Below are positions 1 to 12,486 of a DNA stretch of 64,000 nt, one piece after another; the first letter of the stretch is position 1; each line of letters opens with the position of its first letter. The position numbers were made by a program, and so were the translations under genes. Source of the DNA: Acholoe squamosa (Eukaryota; Annelida; Polychaeta; Phyllodocida; Polynoidae); the NCBI GenBank assembly GCA_949317995.1, contig OX439041.1:16957501-17021500 (forward strand), given 5' to 3'. The notes beneath the pieces were generated by a model. The model did not search any database. It saw only the letters and a list, made by a program, of their open reading frames with translations, and had not been told where the DNA came from.

Positions 1-778
1 CAAATGTGGCCTTTGTTTCCCTCAAACTGGCATCCTCGGAAACCCCATTTGGTTCCCCGCCGTTGTGCAGGGCTCTCTGTCATTATTGCACAATTCCTAA
101 GTAATGTTTCATCAGCAATTGCAGAATACCCATTTGCTATTTCGTCATGGTTATTGTGCAATTTTTATAAACCCTTGCACAATACCTTTTCAAACATATC
201 TCATACATTTCCATGAGGTCACTTCTGGTTTGTAAGTAGGTCAAATCAAAGTATTGCACAATATATGTAATTTATGTAACTAGGTCATGACATATATTCC
301 AGCTCTCTGATTGGTTGAAAAAACTGGGTCATGACCTCCTGATGTCACTTCCTGTCAAATCCTGGCTTCTGATTGGTTAAAACTAGGTCAAATGGGGTCA
401 TTTCCATTCTGCAAGTAGGTCATGACCTAGTTAGTAGCTGAAGCTATGCGCTCAGTTTGCATGTATATACTACTGGCGTGGAAGCTCTTGTCTCGTGAGA
501 CCCTGCTGCAAGCTATCCGCTGACCTAGTTATTAGTTTTCCTGCCACACTACTGGCGCCGCCACGTTGACTAGTCCCGATTAGGAGCTCGGCTCAGTACA
601 CTAATCGTATACTACTACCAAGATCTTCTGGAGCTTGATGGTATTATACATTGCTAAAAAGCAGATGTACCGGGATATACTCCATCGAGGGAATATACAT
701 TCGGTGGCCTGACCCGCTACAAACACATACTATACACAGAAAGAACAGCACACGACATAACACTCGTTGTGTACTGAG
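1..778. other. Non-coding region downstream of element D integrase
   Basis: No credible coding region is visible; the short reading frames have no recognisable domain. The stretch just left of position 779 follows the integrase stop codon of element D and resembles, over a few dozen bases, the sequence after the integrase stop in elements A (21440) and B (34810), so its right part is 3' untranslated element sequence. No ORF3 follows integrase here, unlike in A and B. The left half (about 200-530) holds repeated AGGTCA half-sites, annotated separately. Confidence 0.5.
216..526. promoter_or_regulatory. Cluster of AGGTCA half-sites with two inverted CCAAT boxes
   Basis: Exact AGGTCA or its complement TGACCT occurs at 216, 238, 282, 332, 385, 417, 423 and 521, and GGGTCA at 326 and 395. 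Two pairs abut as inverted repeats with zero spacing: AGGTCATGACCT at 417-428 and GGGTCATGACCT at 326-337. CTGATTGGTT (an inverted CCAAT box) occurs at 308 and 370. AGGTCA is the classical nuclear-receptor half-site. The arrangement looks partly generated by a degenerate duplication of about 60 bp. A regulatory role is inference only. Confidence 0.3.
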
Positions 779-1282
779 TTAGGTTACGGCAGCCCTTAAC
801 CTAGGGCTAGCCACAGCAGGACCCTTCCTATGTGTTATACCTTCACTCGGCGAGACATTTTTCCATTTCTTACGATTTGGCCGTTTCCGACCCGTCTTCT
901 CCTTAACCGAAGCTACATTTACCTTAGGTCGACCTGTAGGACATTTTTCAGGTACATCTGCCTCCATCTTTTTCCCGGTCGGCCCTGTGGGTCGATATCC
1001 AAACTCTCTTTCTGCTGCCTCTTGACCTTTCCACGGTCTGAGCTTCCCTACATTGGTTTTCCATTCTCTACCGGTGAAGCAATCCTTCATTATAGATTCA
1101 GAGACAATACTTGTAACCTTAAATGGACCTTCCCAAGGTGTTACGAGTTTCAAACTCTCGAGTGGTTCATAGTATCTTAACACTTTGTCTCCTATATTAA
1201 AGTGTATTCTTTCTACATCATAGCCAACCTTCTGCCATTTAGCATTCTTAAGTAACTCATTTCACACTACTTCGTATGCTTG
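779..1282 (-). pseudogene. Element D: integrase C-terminal fragment (original copy)
   Basis: The minus strand encodes the C-terminal part of a Ty3/Gypsy integrase, including a GPY/F-type segment (WEGPFKV, then a WKTNVGKLRPW stretch) and a basic tail ending in AAVT before the stop at 779. Integrases of elements A and B end with the same AVT motif. Upstream, an in-frame TGA interrupts the protein about four residues after the point where element A inserted (CTTG at 1279-1282). The N-terminal continuation lies at 29086-29280: joining across one CTTG restores the frame (DRFKQ then AYEVV). This is the unrearranged end of D. Diverged partial copies of it occur in each tandem unit to the right. Confidence 0.85.
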
Positions 1283-1633
1283 TGTAACGGGTTCCTTTCT
1301 CCTCTATTCTATTGGACAGACAAGTCAACAAGAGGAGGATTCGGGTGTATGCGAACAGGGTTTTATTTCAGTTCGGATGACACAGACGGCTACCCGGAGG
1401 TAGCTCGGAGAGATTGTATGAGATGCCGGATTCTCTGTTCTAGGTTAGAGAGCTTCGTACGGCGATGGTCTCACTATCTCTGCCGCGGCGACTGAGCCCT
1501 GTCCTCCTCTCACACCACCCAAACAGATGCTGCCACCTATCCGGGAAGTGGAGGTCGAAGCCCGGGTGGCTGACTCACCCACCGCGCCAAAGGACCATAA
1601 CGTAATATATATTCATATATGTATACCTCTACA
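1283..1633 (-). repeat. Element A-type LTR, array copy 1
   Basis: This is a 351-bp LTR reading TGTAGAGG...GTTACA on the minus strand. It contains AATAAA about 75 bp before its 3' end. It is bounded on the right by a polypurine tract (minus-strand GTGGGGGTAG), which marks it as a 3' LTR. It is almost identical to the LTRs at 4900, 8518 and 12136. Confidence 0.9.
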
Positions 1634-2617
1634 CTACCCCCACTAGATAAAACTCGGGGGATAAATAAACTATTTAACTAACAATGGGGTTATGTTATAG
1701 TTATATCTATCTCATAATAATAGAGGTAATTAACGTTATGGATATGTGTCCTTAGACGACAATATGTGAACATATATATAACCGGATAGAAGTGATATTA
1801 AATTGTATATCACAGAGTAACAATAGGTTTACATCCGGAATGGAAAAATACATTACAATATAATATTTAATCGTCATACACCCTTTGAGTTTTTTTTACA
1901 AACATACTATGAATAGTTATCAACAAGAATGACATTGTCATTATAGTATATGGATATCATATATTCATTCGGATCGCAGATCCGTAATCACTATCCAGCA
2001 GAGATCAAAAATGAATACGGATGAACACAGTCCTGTTAATCCAGGTGGTGGAACAGTCCAAATGATAAGATATATGTATTGATATTATTGCTCTGATAAT
2101 AGAGCAGTGTCCATTTCATGTGATGTGGAACTTGTGTAATTAATCCATGTGTCTATAGTATGTAAGATGATAGGGCAGCTACCCTAATCCTCTACCGTGT
2201 GCTAAAGTCTTGTTTATTAATATAATATAGTGTAGGAAACATAATGACGCTATCCACGATTGCGTTATATGTTCCTATATCCGTTATATTGAATAGTCCG
2301 AGTGAAAAAATATATCAGGAATGTAACAATCATAGGATACCACAACGGCACTATCCACGAGTGTGCCATGTGTCTCCTCACAGATGTATAGTTCCGGTTG
2401 GATATCGGGTTCATCCGTGTGCTGCAGTCCCTTTTATAACTAGGTTGTAGATGTCATATGGTGAACATCGGACCCGCATGGGTTAGTAGTCTAGTCGGGG
2501 CCTCGTGAATCATTCCTGGCGGGTCATCCGGTATCCTAGTCCGAATGGATGAAGAATACTGTACGGTCTACCAGATTACACCAATAGACTTATCGGATCC
2601 CTTAGAGAGGGCTGCGG
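1634..2617 (-). other. AT-rich 3' non-coding region of element A, array copy 1
   Basis: About 980 bp without credible coding potential between the ORF3 stop and the polypurine tract at 1634-1644. At 2171-2212 it contains the GGCAGCTACCC / AATCCTCTA / GTGCTAAAGT motif also found in the corresponding region of element B (about 30831-30870). Repeated in all array copies. Confidence 0.6.
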
Positions 2618-4571
2618 TTACTTTTTGCCATATTTGTCTTTTAGCAACCGCAAGGCATGTTCCTTTGTGCCATCCCACTCATCGAGATTGACACCGAAGA
2701 CTGTCATAAACTTACTATGAAGTTGGACATTCTTCATCTCTTCCGCGTCCAATTTCTTTTTCAGGACGTGGACCGCACAATCCGATTTCTGTTGTGCTTT
2801 TTTCCGCCAGGTCTTCCTGATATTTAACATCGTCCTTGACCTGTTTCTCCACACGATCCTTTTTGGCTTCGTGCAGCTCCCGGAAACACATCAGAGTGTC
2901 ATTAATCATCCCTTGATGGAATGCTATGGCCCTCTGACGTTGAAGTTCTTCCCACGCCTGATAGATGGTGCTTTGGACTTCAGCCTTACCCGGTTCGCAA
3001 CTGTCGAACCAGGTCTCCGCCCTCCGCAACGAACAACAATTTTGTTTTTCGGCGCTTTGGGCGGTTCCTTTTTCACTTTAGTGGGTGCTGGTGGAGCGGT
3101 TGGGTTAGTTTTTTCAGTACTAACCACAGCTTTCGGAATGGGAGCAGGCCCGGATTGGCCTGGTCCCACGTGAACAAAGGGTACACCATCCGGAGTAGGA
3201 GGGATGTGTACCTGCAATCCCAATTTCAGATAATGCTGAATTTGCTCGTCGCTGGTGAGGGGTTTATAAGTACCTCCAGCGATAGGACTGCCTGCCACCG
3301 CAGACGGCTTCCGGCGCAGTTTACCCTTGTTACCGGGTGTCAAAACTTGACTCTCCGGGACATGTGCTCCCAAGTTGGGAAATTGGCTGGAGTCAAGCTT
3401 GCTGGGTATGGCTTCAGCAGCGGCCTTATAAGAACTAGGCCTGCCGGAAGCGCCCCTTAACACCTGTGACGGGTTTTTGAAGGTCACTTCTTTCGAAGAC
3501 TTCTCCGCATCATGATGGTCCAGCGGTGACCTTGATCGGTCCATCCGGCTGTGGGTACCATCCGGAAGTCTTGGGGATCCCTCCCACCTGACATCTTTTC
3601 TGCTACGTCCGGTTTGAACTGGCTTCCTCCCGGAGTTGCAGCACTCATTCCACTCTTCGTTGTGGAGGTCCAGCTTACACCGACCTTCGGTGAGCACAAA
3701 CCTCGCCACGAGCTTTTTCCCGTGCGTGGTGTCCGTGGTGCCGAATGATTGATCACTCGGCTTCACGTTCGCCCAACGCTCGTTGTCCATCTTCCGGAAC
3801 TCGGCCATGAGCTCCTTATGCAGGGCCATAACTTGGTCACGGGCTCTATTGAGTCCGTCAGCGTGAGCTGACTTACCGTGACGACATAAGTCACCCCGGC
3901 GTTTGTAGCTCACGTGTTTAATGCATTTAGCACTCTTCTTGCCCTCGTCTGGGTTACACGAGTACTCGGGGTGGTGGTGCATATGCTCCTCCACCAGGTG
4001 GCGCTGGAACCGGATCTGGGTATCCCAGACGCGTTCCTGTTCCATGTCGCTCTTATCCATACAGATGGAGAAGGGGCATGTCTTCCGGGTCTTGGAATAC
4101 CATTTATCCAAGGCCCACCGCAGCTTCTTTTTCTGTACCTGACTATAATATGTGTCGGCACAATTGTTCAATAAGAGCCAGATACTCTGGTACATCTTAT
4201 TCGGGACGGGATCGCTGTCGGTCTGACGCAACCAGTCCTCATCGTCGGAATTGACGTCCTTGTTGTACCGTTTCGGGCAGGCGTATTTTACCGTACCCTT
4301 TTTGGTGACACCAGTGACGCAGTCCTCCATACTTTAAAACCCCCTTTAGCATTGGCCCATCTGTCCGCATCGGATAGAGTTGGCGGGACTATGTTGTCGT
4401 CCGACTCATCCGAAACATTCGATTCGGAAACAGATTCCTCTACTTCCATAGATTCTACGGGTTCGGGGGCTCTGTTCCGTCGTTCAATGATGGCTGAATC
4501 CGGAAGGTTTTTAAGTTTCCGGAGTTCAGCCTTCCGCTGACGTTCGGACTGGGTCTTAGTCCAGCTCCCGT
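2618..4571 (-). pseudogene. ORF3 (C2H2 zinc-finger protein) of element A, array copy 1, 5'-truncated
   Basis: The minus-strand coding region corresponds to roughly residue 350 onward of element B's 988-aa ORF3. It is broken into frames: a segment with an acidic serine-rich stretch (to 4330), then a shift in a C-run near 4335 into the zinc-finger segment (start 4330). A 1-bp deletion near 3028, unique to this copy, splits it again; copies 2 and 3 are open there. A further shift in a T-run near 2805 precedes the C-terminal EWDGT domain. Both C2H2 units (CPFSIC...HLVEEH and C-x10-C...RHGKSAH) are preserved. Its N-terminus is replaced by D integrase at about 4571. Confidence 0.75.
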
Positions 4572-4899
4572 AATCTACCTCCATCTTTTTCCCGGTCGGC
4601 CCTGTGGGTCGATATCCAAACTCTCTTTCTGCTGCCTCTTGACCTTTCCACAGTCTGAGCTTCCCTACATTGGTTTTCCATTCTCTACCGGTGAAACAAT
4701 CCTTCATTATAGATTCAGAGACAATACTTGTAACCTTAAATGGACCTTCCCAAGGTGTTACGAGTTTCAAACTCTCGAGTGGTTCATAGTATCTTAACAC
4801 TTTGTCTCCTATATTAAAGTGTATTCTTTCTACATCATAGCCAACCTTCTGCCATTTAGCATTCTTAAGTAACTCATTTCACACTACTTCGTATGCTTG
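4572..4899 (-). pseudogene. Element D integrase C-terminal fragment, array junction 1
   Basis: A duplicate of the D integrase segment at about 956-1282. It reads in frame from D integrase (LRYYEPLESLKL...) into element A ORF3 sequence, giving a 170-aa chimeric frame at 4288-4800. The D part ends after the GKKMEVDY motif, where the A-derived SWTKTQ begins. It is bounded on the right by the CTTG target site at 4896-4899. Confidence 0.8.
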
Positions 4900-5250
4900 T
4901 GTAACGGGTTCCTTTCTCCTCTATTCTATTGGACAGACAAGTCAACAAGAGGAGGATTCGGGTGTATGCGAACAGGGTTTTATTTCAGTTCGGATGACAC
5001 AGACGGCTACCCGGAGGTAGCTCGGAGAGATTGTATGAGATGCCGGATTCTCTGTTCTAGGTTAGAGAGCTTCGTACGGCGATGGTCTCACTATCTCTGC
5101 CGCGGCGACTGAGCCCTGTCCTCCTCTCACACCACCCAAACAGATGCTGCCACCTATCCGGGAAGTGGAGGGCGAAGCCCGGGTGGCTGACTCACCCACC
5201 GCGCCAAAGGACCATAACGTAATATATATTCATATATGTATACCTCTACA
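4900..5250 (-). repeat. Element A-type LTR, array copy 2
   Basis: 351-bp LTR, TGTAGAGG...GTTACA on the minus strand, followed on the right by the same polypurine tract (5251-5261). Nearly identical to the other array LTRs. Confidence 0.9.
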
Positions 5251-6234
5251 CTACCCCCACTAGATAAAACTCGGGGGATAAATAAACTATTTAACTAACA
5301 ATGGGGTTATGTTATAGTTATATCTATCTTATAATAATAGAGGTTATTAACGTTATGGATATGTGTCCTTAGACGACAATATGTGAACATATATATAACC
5401 GGATAGAAGTGATATTAAATTGTATATCACAGAGTAACAATAGGTTTACATCCGGAATGGAAAAATACATTACAATATAATATTTAATCGTCATACACCC
5501 TTTGAGTTTTTTTTACAAACATACTATGAATAGTTATCAACAAGAATGACATTGTCATTATAGTATATGGATATCATATATTCATTCGGATCGCAGATCC
5601 GTAATCACTATCCAGCAGAGATCAAAAATGAATACGGATGAACACAGTCCTGTTAATCCAGGTGGTGGAACAGTCCAAATGATAAGATATATGTATTGAT
5701 ATTATTGCTCTGATAATAGAGCAGTGTCCATTTCATGTGATGTGGAACTTGTGTAATTAATCCATGTGTCTATAGTATGTAAGATGATAGGGCAGCTACC
5801 CTAATCCTCTACCGTGTGCTAAAGTCTTGTTTATTAATATAATATAGTGTAGGAAACATAATGACGCTATCCACGATTGCGTTATATGTTCCTATATCCG
5901 TTATATTGAATAGTCCGAGTGAAAAAATATATCAGGAATGTAACAATCATAGGATACCACAACGGCACTATCCACGAGTGTGCCATGTGTCTCCTCACAG
6001 ATGTATAGTTCCGGTTGGATATCGGGTTCATCCGTGTGCTGCAGTCCCTTTTATAACTAGGTTGTAGATGTCATATGGTGAACATCGGACCCGCATGGGT
6101 TAGTAGTCTAGTCGGGGCCTCGTGAATCATTCCTGGCGGGTCATCCGGTATCCTAGTCCGAATGGATGAAGAATACTGTACGGTCTACCAGATTACACCA
6201 ATAGACTTATCGGATCCCTTAGAGAGGGCTGCGG
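5251..6234 (-). other. AT-rich 3' non-coding region, array copy 2
   Basis: A near-identical repeat of 1634-2617. No coding sequence is recognised in it. Confidence 0.6.
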
Positions 6235-8189
6235 TTACTTTTTGCCATATTTGTCTTTTAGCAACCGCAAGGCATGTTCCTTTGTGCCATCCCACTCATC
6301 GAGATTGACACCGAAGACTGTCATAAACTTACTATGAAGTTGGACATTCTTCATCTCTTCCGCGTCCAATTTCTTTTTCAGGACGTGGACCGCACAATCC
6401 GATTTCTGTTGTGCTTTTTTCCGCCAGGTCTTCCTGATATTTAACATCGTCCTTGACCTGTTTCTCCACACGATCCTTTTTGGCTTCGTGCAGCTCCCGG
6501 AAACACATCAGAGTGTCATTAATCATCCCTTGATGGAATGCTATGGCCCTCTGACGTTGAAGTTCTTCCCACGCCTGATAGATGGTGCTTTGGACTTCAG
6601 CCTTACCCGGTTCGCAACTGTCGAACCAGGTCTCCGCCCTTCCGCAACGAACAACAATTTTGTCTTTCGGCGCTTTGGGCGGTTCCTTTTTCACTTTAGT
6701 GGGTGCTGGTGGAGCGGTTGGGTTAGTTTTTTCAGTACTAACCACAGCTTTCGGAATGGGAGCAGGCCCGGATTGGCCTGGTCCCACGTGAACAAAGGGT
6801 ACACCATCCGGAGTAGGAGGGATGTGTACCTGCAATCCCAATTTCAGATAATGCTGAATTTGCTCGTCGCTGGTGAGGGGTTTATAAGTACCTCCAGCGA
6901 TAGGACTGCCTGCCACCGCAGACGGCTTCCGGCGCAGTTTACCCTTGTTACCGGGTGTCAAAACTTGACTCTCCGGGACATGTGCTCCCAAGTTGGGAAA
7001 TTGGCTGGAGTCAAGCTTGCCGGGTATGGCTTCAGCAGCGGCCTTATAAGAACTAGGCCTGCCGGAAGCGCCCCTTAACACCTGTGACGGGTGTTTGAAG
7101 GTCACTTCTTTCGAAGACTTCTCCGCATCATGATGGTCCAGCGGTGACCTTGATCGGTCCATCCGGCTGTGGGTACCATCCGGAAGTCTTGGGGATCCCT
7201 CCCACCTGACATCTTTTCTGCTACGTCCGGTTTGAACTGGCTTCCTCCCGGAGTTGCAGCACTCATTCCACTCTTCGTTGTGGAGGTCCAGCTTACACCG
7301 ACCTTCGGTGAGCACAAACCTCGCCACGAGCTTTTTCCCGTGCGTGGTGTCCGTGGTGCCGAATGATTGATCACTCGGCTTCACGTTCGCCCAACGCTCG
7401 TTGTCCATCTTCTGGAACTCGGCCATGAGCTCCTTATGCAGGGCCATAACTTGGTCACGGGCTCTATTGAGTCCGTCAGCGTGAGCTGACTTACCGTGAC
7501 GACATAAGTCACCCCGGCGTTTGTAGCTCACGTGTTTAATGCATTTAGCACTCTTCTTGCCCTCGTCTGGGTTACACGAGTACTCGGGGTGGTGGTGCAT
7601 ATGCTCCTCCACCAGGTGGCGCTGGAACCGGATCTGGGTATCCCAGACGCGTTCCTGTTCCATGTCGCTCTTATCCATACAGATGGAGAAGGGGCATGTC
7701 TTCCGGGTCTTGGAATACCATTTATCCAAGGCCCACCGCAGCTTCTTTTTCTGTACCTGACTATAATATGTGTCGGCACAATTGTTCAATAAGAGCCAGA
7801 TACTCTGGTACATCTTATTCGGGACGGGATCGCTGTCGGTCTGACGCAACCAGTCCTCATCGTCGGAATTGACGTCCTTGTTGTACCGTTTCGGGCAGGC
7901 GTATTTTACCGTACCCTTTTTGGTGACACCAGTGACGCAGTCCTCCATACTTTAAAACCCCCTTTAGCATTGGCCCATCTGTCCGCATCGGATAGAGTTG
8001 GCGGGACTATGTTGTCGTCCGACTCATCCGAAACATTCGATTCGGAAACAGATTCCTCTACTTCCATAGATTCTACGGGTTCGGGGGCTCTGTTCCGTCG
8101 TTCAATGATGGCTGAATCCGGAAGGTTTTTAAGTTTCCGGAGTTCAGCCTTCCGCTGACGTTCGGACTGGGTCTTAGTCCAGCTCCTGT
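6235..8189 (-). pseudogene. ORF3 of element A, array copy 2, 5'-truncated
   Basis: Minus strand. The zinc-finger and coiled-coil part is open as 538 codons (7948 to 6332). It is preceded by an out-of-frame acidic segment (to about 7950) and followed by an out-of-frame EWDGT tail (6471 to 6235). The two frame changes coincide with a C-run and a T-run, so they look like homopolymer indels inherited from A. Element B encodes the same regions in one uninterrupted frame, which argues against programmed frameshifting. Confidence 0.75.
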
Positions 8190-8517
8190 AATCTACCTCC
8201 ATCTTTTTCCCGGTCGGCCCTGTGGGTCGATATCCAAACTCTCTTTCTGCTGCCTCTTGACCTTTCCACAGTCTGAGCTTCCCTACATTGGTTTTCCATT
8301 CTCTACCGGTGAAACAATCCTTCATTATAGATTCAGAGACAATACTTGTAACCTTAAATGGACCTTCCCAAGGTGTTACGAGTTTCAAACTCTCGAGTGG
8401 TTCATAGTATCTTAACACTTTGTCTCCTATATTAAAGTGTATTCTTTCTACATCATAGCCAACCTTCTGCCATTTAGCATTCTTAAGTAACTCATTTCAC
8501 ACTACTTCGTATGCTTG
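8190..8517 (-). pseudogene. Element D integrase C-terminal fragment, array junction 2
   Basis: A second duplicate of the D integrase piece, fused at the same A/D breakpoint. CTTG at 8514-8517 abuts the next LTR. Confidence 0.8.
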
Positions 8518-8868
8518 TGTAACGGGTTCCTTTCTCCTCTATTCTATTGGACAGACAAGTCAACAAGAGGAGGATTCGGGTGTATGCGAACAGGGTTTTA
8601 TTTCAGTTCGGATGACACAGACGGCTACCCGGAGGTAGCTCGGAGAGATTGTATGAGATGCCGGATTCTCTGTTCTAGGTTAGAGAGCTTCGTACGGCGA
8701 TGGTCTCACTATCTCTGCCGCGGCGACTGAGCCCTGTCCTCCTCTCACACCACCCAAACAGATGCTGCCACCTATCCGGGAAGTGGAGGGCGAAGCCCGG
8801 GTGGCTGACTCACCCACCGCGCCAAAGGACCATAACGTAATATATATTCATATATGTATACCTCTACA
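8518..8868 (-). repeat. Element A-type LTR, array copy 3
   Basis: 351-bp LTR, TGTAGAGG...GTTACA on the minus strand, with the polypurine tract directly to its right. Confidence 0.9.
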
Positions 8869-9852
8869 CTACCCCCACTAGATAAAACTCGGGGGATAAA
8901 TAAACTATTTAACTAACAATGGGGTTATGTTATAGTTATATCTATCTTATAATAATAGAGGTTATTAACGTTATGGATATGTGTCCTTAGACGACAATAT
9001 GTGAACATATATATAACCGGATAGAAGTGATATTAAATTGTATATCACAGAGTAACAATAGGTTTACATCCGGAATGGAAAAATACATTACAATATAATA
9101 TTTAATCGTCATACACCCTTTGAGTTTTTTTTACAAACATACTATGAATAGTTATCAACAAGAATGACATTGTCATTATAGTATATGGATATCATATATT
9201 CATTCGGATCGCAGATCCGTAATCACTATCCAGCAGAGATCAAAAATGAATACGGATGAACACAGTCCTGTTAATCCAGGTGGTGGAACAGTCCAAATGA
9301 TAAGATATATGTATTGATATTATTGCTCTGATAATAGAGCAGTGTCCATTTCATGTGATGTGGAACTTGTGTAATTAATCCATGTGTCTATAGTATGTAA
9401 GATGATAGGGCAGCTACCCTAATCCTCTACCGTGTGCTAAAGTCTTGTTTATTAATATAATATAGTGTAGGAAACATAATGACGCTATCCACGATTGCGT
9501 TATATGTTCCTATATCCGTTATATTGAATAGTCCGAGTGAAAAAATATATCAGGAATGTAACAATCATAGGATACCACAACGGCACTATCCACGAGTGTG
9601 CCATGTGTCTCCTCACAGATGTATAGTTCCGGTTGGATATCGGGTTCATCCGTGTGCTGCAGTCCCTTTTATAACTAGGTTGTAGATGTCATATGGTGAA
9701 CATCGGACCCGGATGGGTTAGTAGTCTAGTCGGGGCCTCGTGAATCATTCCTGGCGGGTCATCCGGTATCCTAGTCCGAATGGATGAAGAATACTGTACG
9801 GTCTACCAGATTACACCAATAGACTTATCGGATCCCTTAGAGAGGGCTGCGG
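8869..9852 (-). other. AT-rich 3' non-coding region, array copy 3
   Basis: A near-identical repeat of 1634-2617. No gene is recognised. Confidence 0.6.
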
Positions 9853-11807
9853 TTACTTTTTGCCATATTTGTCTTTTAGCAACCGCAAGGCATGTTCCTT
9901 TGTGCCATCCCACTCATCGAGATTGACACCGAAGACTGTCATAAACTTACTATGAAGTTGGACATTCTTCATCTCTTCCGCGTCCAATTTCTTTTTCAGG
10001 ACGTGGACCGCACAATCCGATTTCTGTTGTGCTTTTTTCCGCCAGGTCTTCCTGATATTTAACATCGTCCTTGACCTGTTTCTCCACACGATCCTTTTTG
10101 GCTTCGTGCAGCTCCCGGAAACACATCAGAGTGTCATTAATCATCCCTTGATGGAATGCTATGGCCCTCTGACGTTGAAGTCCTTCCCACGCCTGATAGA
10201 TGGTGCTTTGGACTTCAGCCTTACCCGGTTCGCAACTGTCGAACCAGGTCTCCGCCCTTCCGCAACGAACAACAATTTTGTCTTTCGGCGCTTTGGGCGG
10301 TTCCTTTTTCACTTTAGTGGGTGCTGGTGGAGCGGTTGGGTTAGTTTTTTCAGTACTAACCACAGCTTTCGGAATGGGAGCAGGCCCGGATTGGCCTGGT
10401 CCCACGTGAACAAAGGGTACACCATCCGGAGTAGGAGGGATGTGTACCTGCAATCCCAATTTCAGATAATGCTGAATTTGCTCGTCGCTGGTGAGGGGTT
10501 TATAAGTACCTCCAGCGATAGGACTGCCTGCCACCGCAGACGGCTTCCGGCGCAGTTTACCCTTGTTACCGGGTGTCAAAACTTGACTCTCCGGGACATG
10601 TGCTCCCAAGTTGGGAAATTGGCTGGAGTCAAGCTTGCCGGGTATGGCTTCAGCAGCGGCCTTATAAGAACTAGGCCTGCCGGAAGCGCCCCTTAACACC
10701 TGTGACGGGTGTTTGAAGGTCACTTCTTTCGAAGACTTCTCCGCATCATGATGGTCCAGCAGTGACCTTGATCGGTCCATCCAGCTGTGGGTACCATCCG
10801 GAAGTCTTGGGGATCCCTCCCACCTGACATCTTTTCTGCTACGTCCGGTTTGAACTGGCTTCCTCCCGGAGTTGCAGCACTCATTCCACTCTTCGTTGTG
10901 GAGGTCCAGCTTACACCGACCTTCGGTGAGCACAAACCTCGCCACGAGCTTTTTCCCGTGCGTGGTGTCCGTGGTGCCGAATGATTGATCACTCGGCTTC
11001 ACGTTCGCCCAACGCTCGTTGTCCATCTTCCGGAACTCGGCCATGAGTTCCTTATGCAGGGCCATAACTTGGTCACGGGCTCTATTGAGTCCGTCAGCGT
11101 GAGCTGACTTACCGTGACGACATAAGTCACCCCGGCGTTTGTAGCTCACGTGTTTAATGCATTTAGCACTCTTCTTGCCCTCGTCTGGGTTACACGAGTA
11201 CTCGGGGTGGTGGTGCATATGCTCCTCCACCAGGTGGCGCTGGAACCGGATCTGGGTATCCCAGACGCGTTCCTGTTCCATGTCGCTCTTATCCATACAG
11301 ATGGAGAAGGGGCATGTCTTCCGGGTCTTGGAATACCATTTATCCAAGGCCCACCGCAGCTTCTTTTTCTGTACCTGACTATAATATGTGTCGGCACAAT
11401 TGTTCAATAAGAGCCAGATACTCTGGTACATCTTATTCGGGACGGGATCGCTGTCGGTCTGACGCAACCAGTCCTCATCGTCGGAATTGACGTCCTTGTT
11501 GTACCGTTTCGGGCAGGCGTATTTTACCGTACCCTTTTTGGTGACACCAGTGACGCAGTCCTCCATACTTTAAAACCCCCTTTAGCATTGGCCCATCTGT
11601 CCGCATCGGATAGAGTTGGCGGGACTATGTTGTCGTCCGACTCATCCGAAACATTCGATTCGGAAACAGATTCCTCTACTTCCATAGATTCTACGGGTTC
11701 GGGGGCTCTGTTCCGTCGTTCAATGATGGCTGAATCCGGAAGGTTTTTAAGTTTCCGGAGTTCAGCCTTCCGCTGACGTTCGGACTGGGTCTTAGTCCAG
11801 CTCCCGT
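9853..11807 (-). pseudogene. ORF3 of element A, array copy 3, 5'-truncated
   Basis: Same structure as copy 2: a chimeric D integrase/ORF3 frame (12036 to 11524), a 538-codon zinc-finger/coiled-coil frame (11566 to 9950) and an out-of-frame C-terminal EWDGT segment (10089 to 9853). Only a few amino-acid differences separate it from copy 2. Confidence 0.75.
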
Positions 11808-12135
11808 AATCTACCTCCATCTTTTTCCCGGTCGGCCCTGTGGGTCGATATCCAAACTCTCTTTCTGCTGCCTCTTGACCTTTCCACAGTCTGAGCTTCC
11901 CTACATTGGTTTTCCATTCTCTACCGGTGAAACAATCCTTCATTATAGATTCAGAGACAATACTTGTAACCTTAAATGGACCTTCCCAAGGTGTTACGAG
12001 TTTCAAACTCTCGAGTGGTTCATAGTATCTTAACACTTTGTCTCCTATATTAAAGTGTATTCTTTCTACATCATAGCCAACCTTCTGCCATTTAGCATTC
12101 TTAAGTAACTCATTTCACACTACTTCGTATGCTTG
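11808..12135 (-). pseudogene. Element D integrase C-terminal fragment, array junction 3
   Basis: The rightmost duplicate of the D integrase piece, flanking the 3' LTR of element A itself. CTTG at 12132-12135 pairs with CTTG at 29086-29089 as A's 4-bp target site duplication. Confidence 0.8.
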
Positions 12136-12486
12136 TGTAACGGGTTCCTTTCTCCTCTATTCTATTGGACAGACAAGTCAACAAGAGGAGGATTCGGGTG
12201 TATGCGAACAGGGTTTTATTTCAGTTCGGATGACACAGACGGCTACCCGGAGGTAGCTCGGAGAGATTGTATGAGATGCCGGATTCTCTGTTCTAGGTTA
12301 GAGAGCTTCGTACGGCGATGGTCTCACTATCTCTGCCGCGGCGACTGAGCCCTGTCCTCCTCTCACACCACCCAAACAGATGCTGCCACCTATCCGGGAA
12401 GTGGAGGGCGAAGCCCGGATGGCTGACTCACCCACCGCGCCAAAGGACCATAACGTAATATATATTCATATATGTATACCTCTACA
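12136..12486 (-). repeat. Element A 3' LTR
   Basis: 351 bp, TGTAGAGG...GTTACA on the minus strand, with the polypurine tract at 12487-12497. Relative to the 5' LTR it lacks about 29 bp near the middle. It shares a TCCGGATAGGTGGCAGCA-like block with the LTR of element B. Confidence 0.9.

Noticed and set aside
1280..1495. 71-codon plus-strand frame inside each LTR
   Set aside because: Lies on the antisense strand of the LTR and spans its end; no domain.
2871..3460. Plus-strand frames opposite ORF3 (also near 6488, 10106 and 13853)
   Set aside because: Shadows of the GC-rich ORF3 coding strand; no domains and no conservation beyond that imposed by the other strand.
4330..4345. Programmed frameshift in ORF3 of element A at the C-run
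   Set aside because: Element B encodes the same region in one frame, so a homopolymer indel is simpler.
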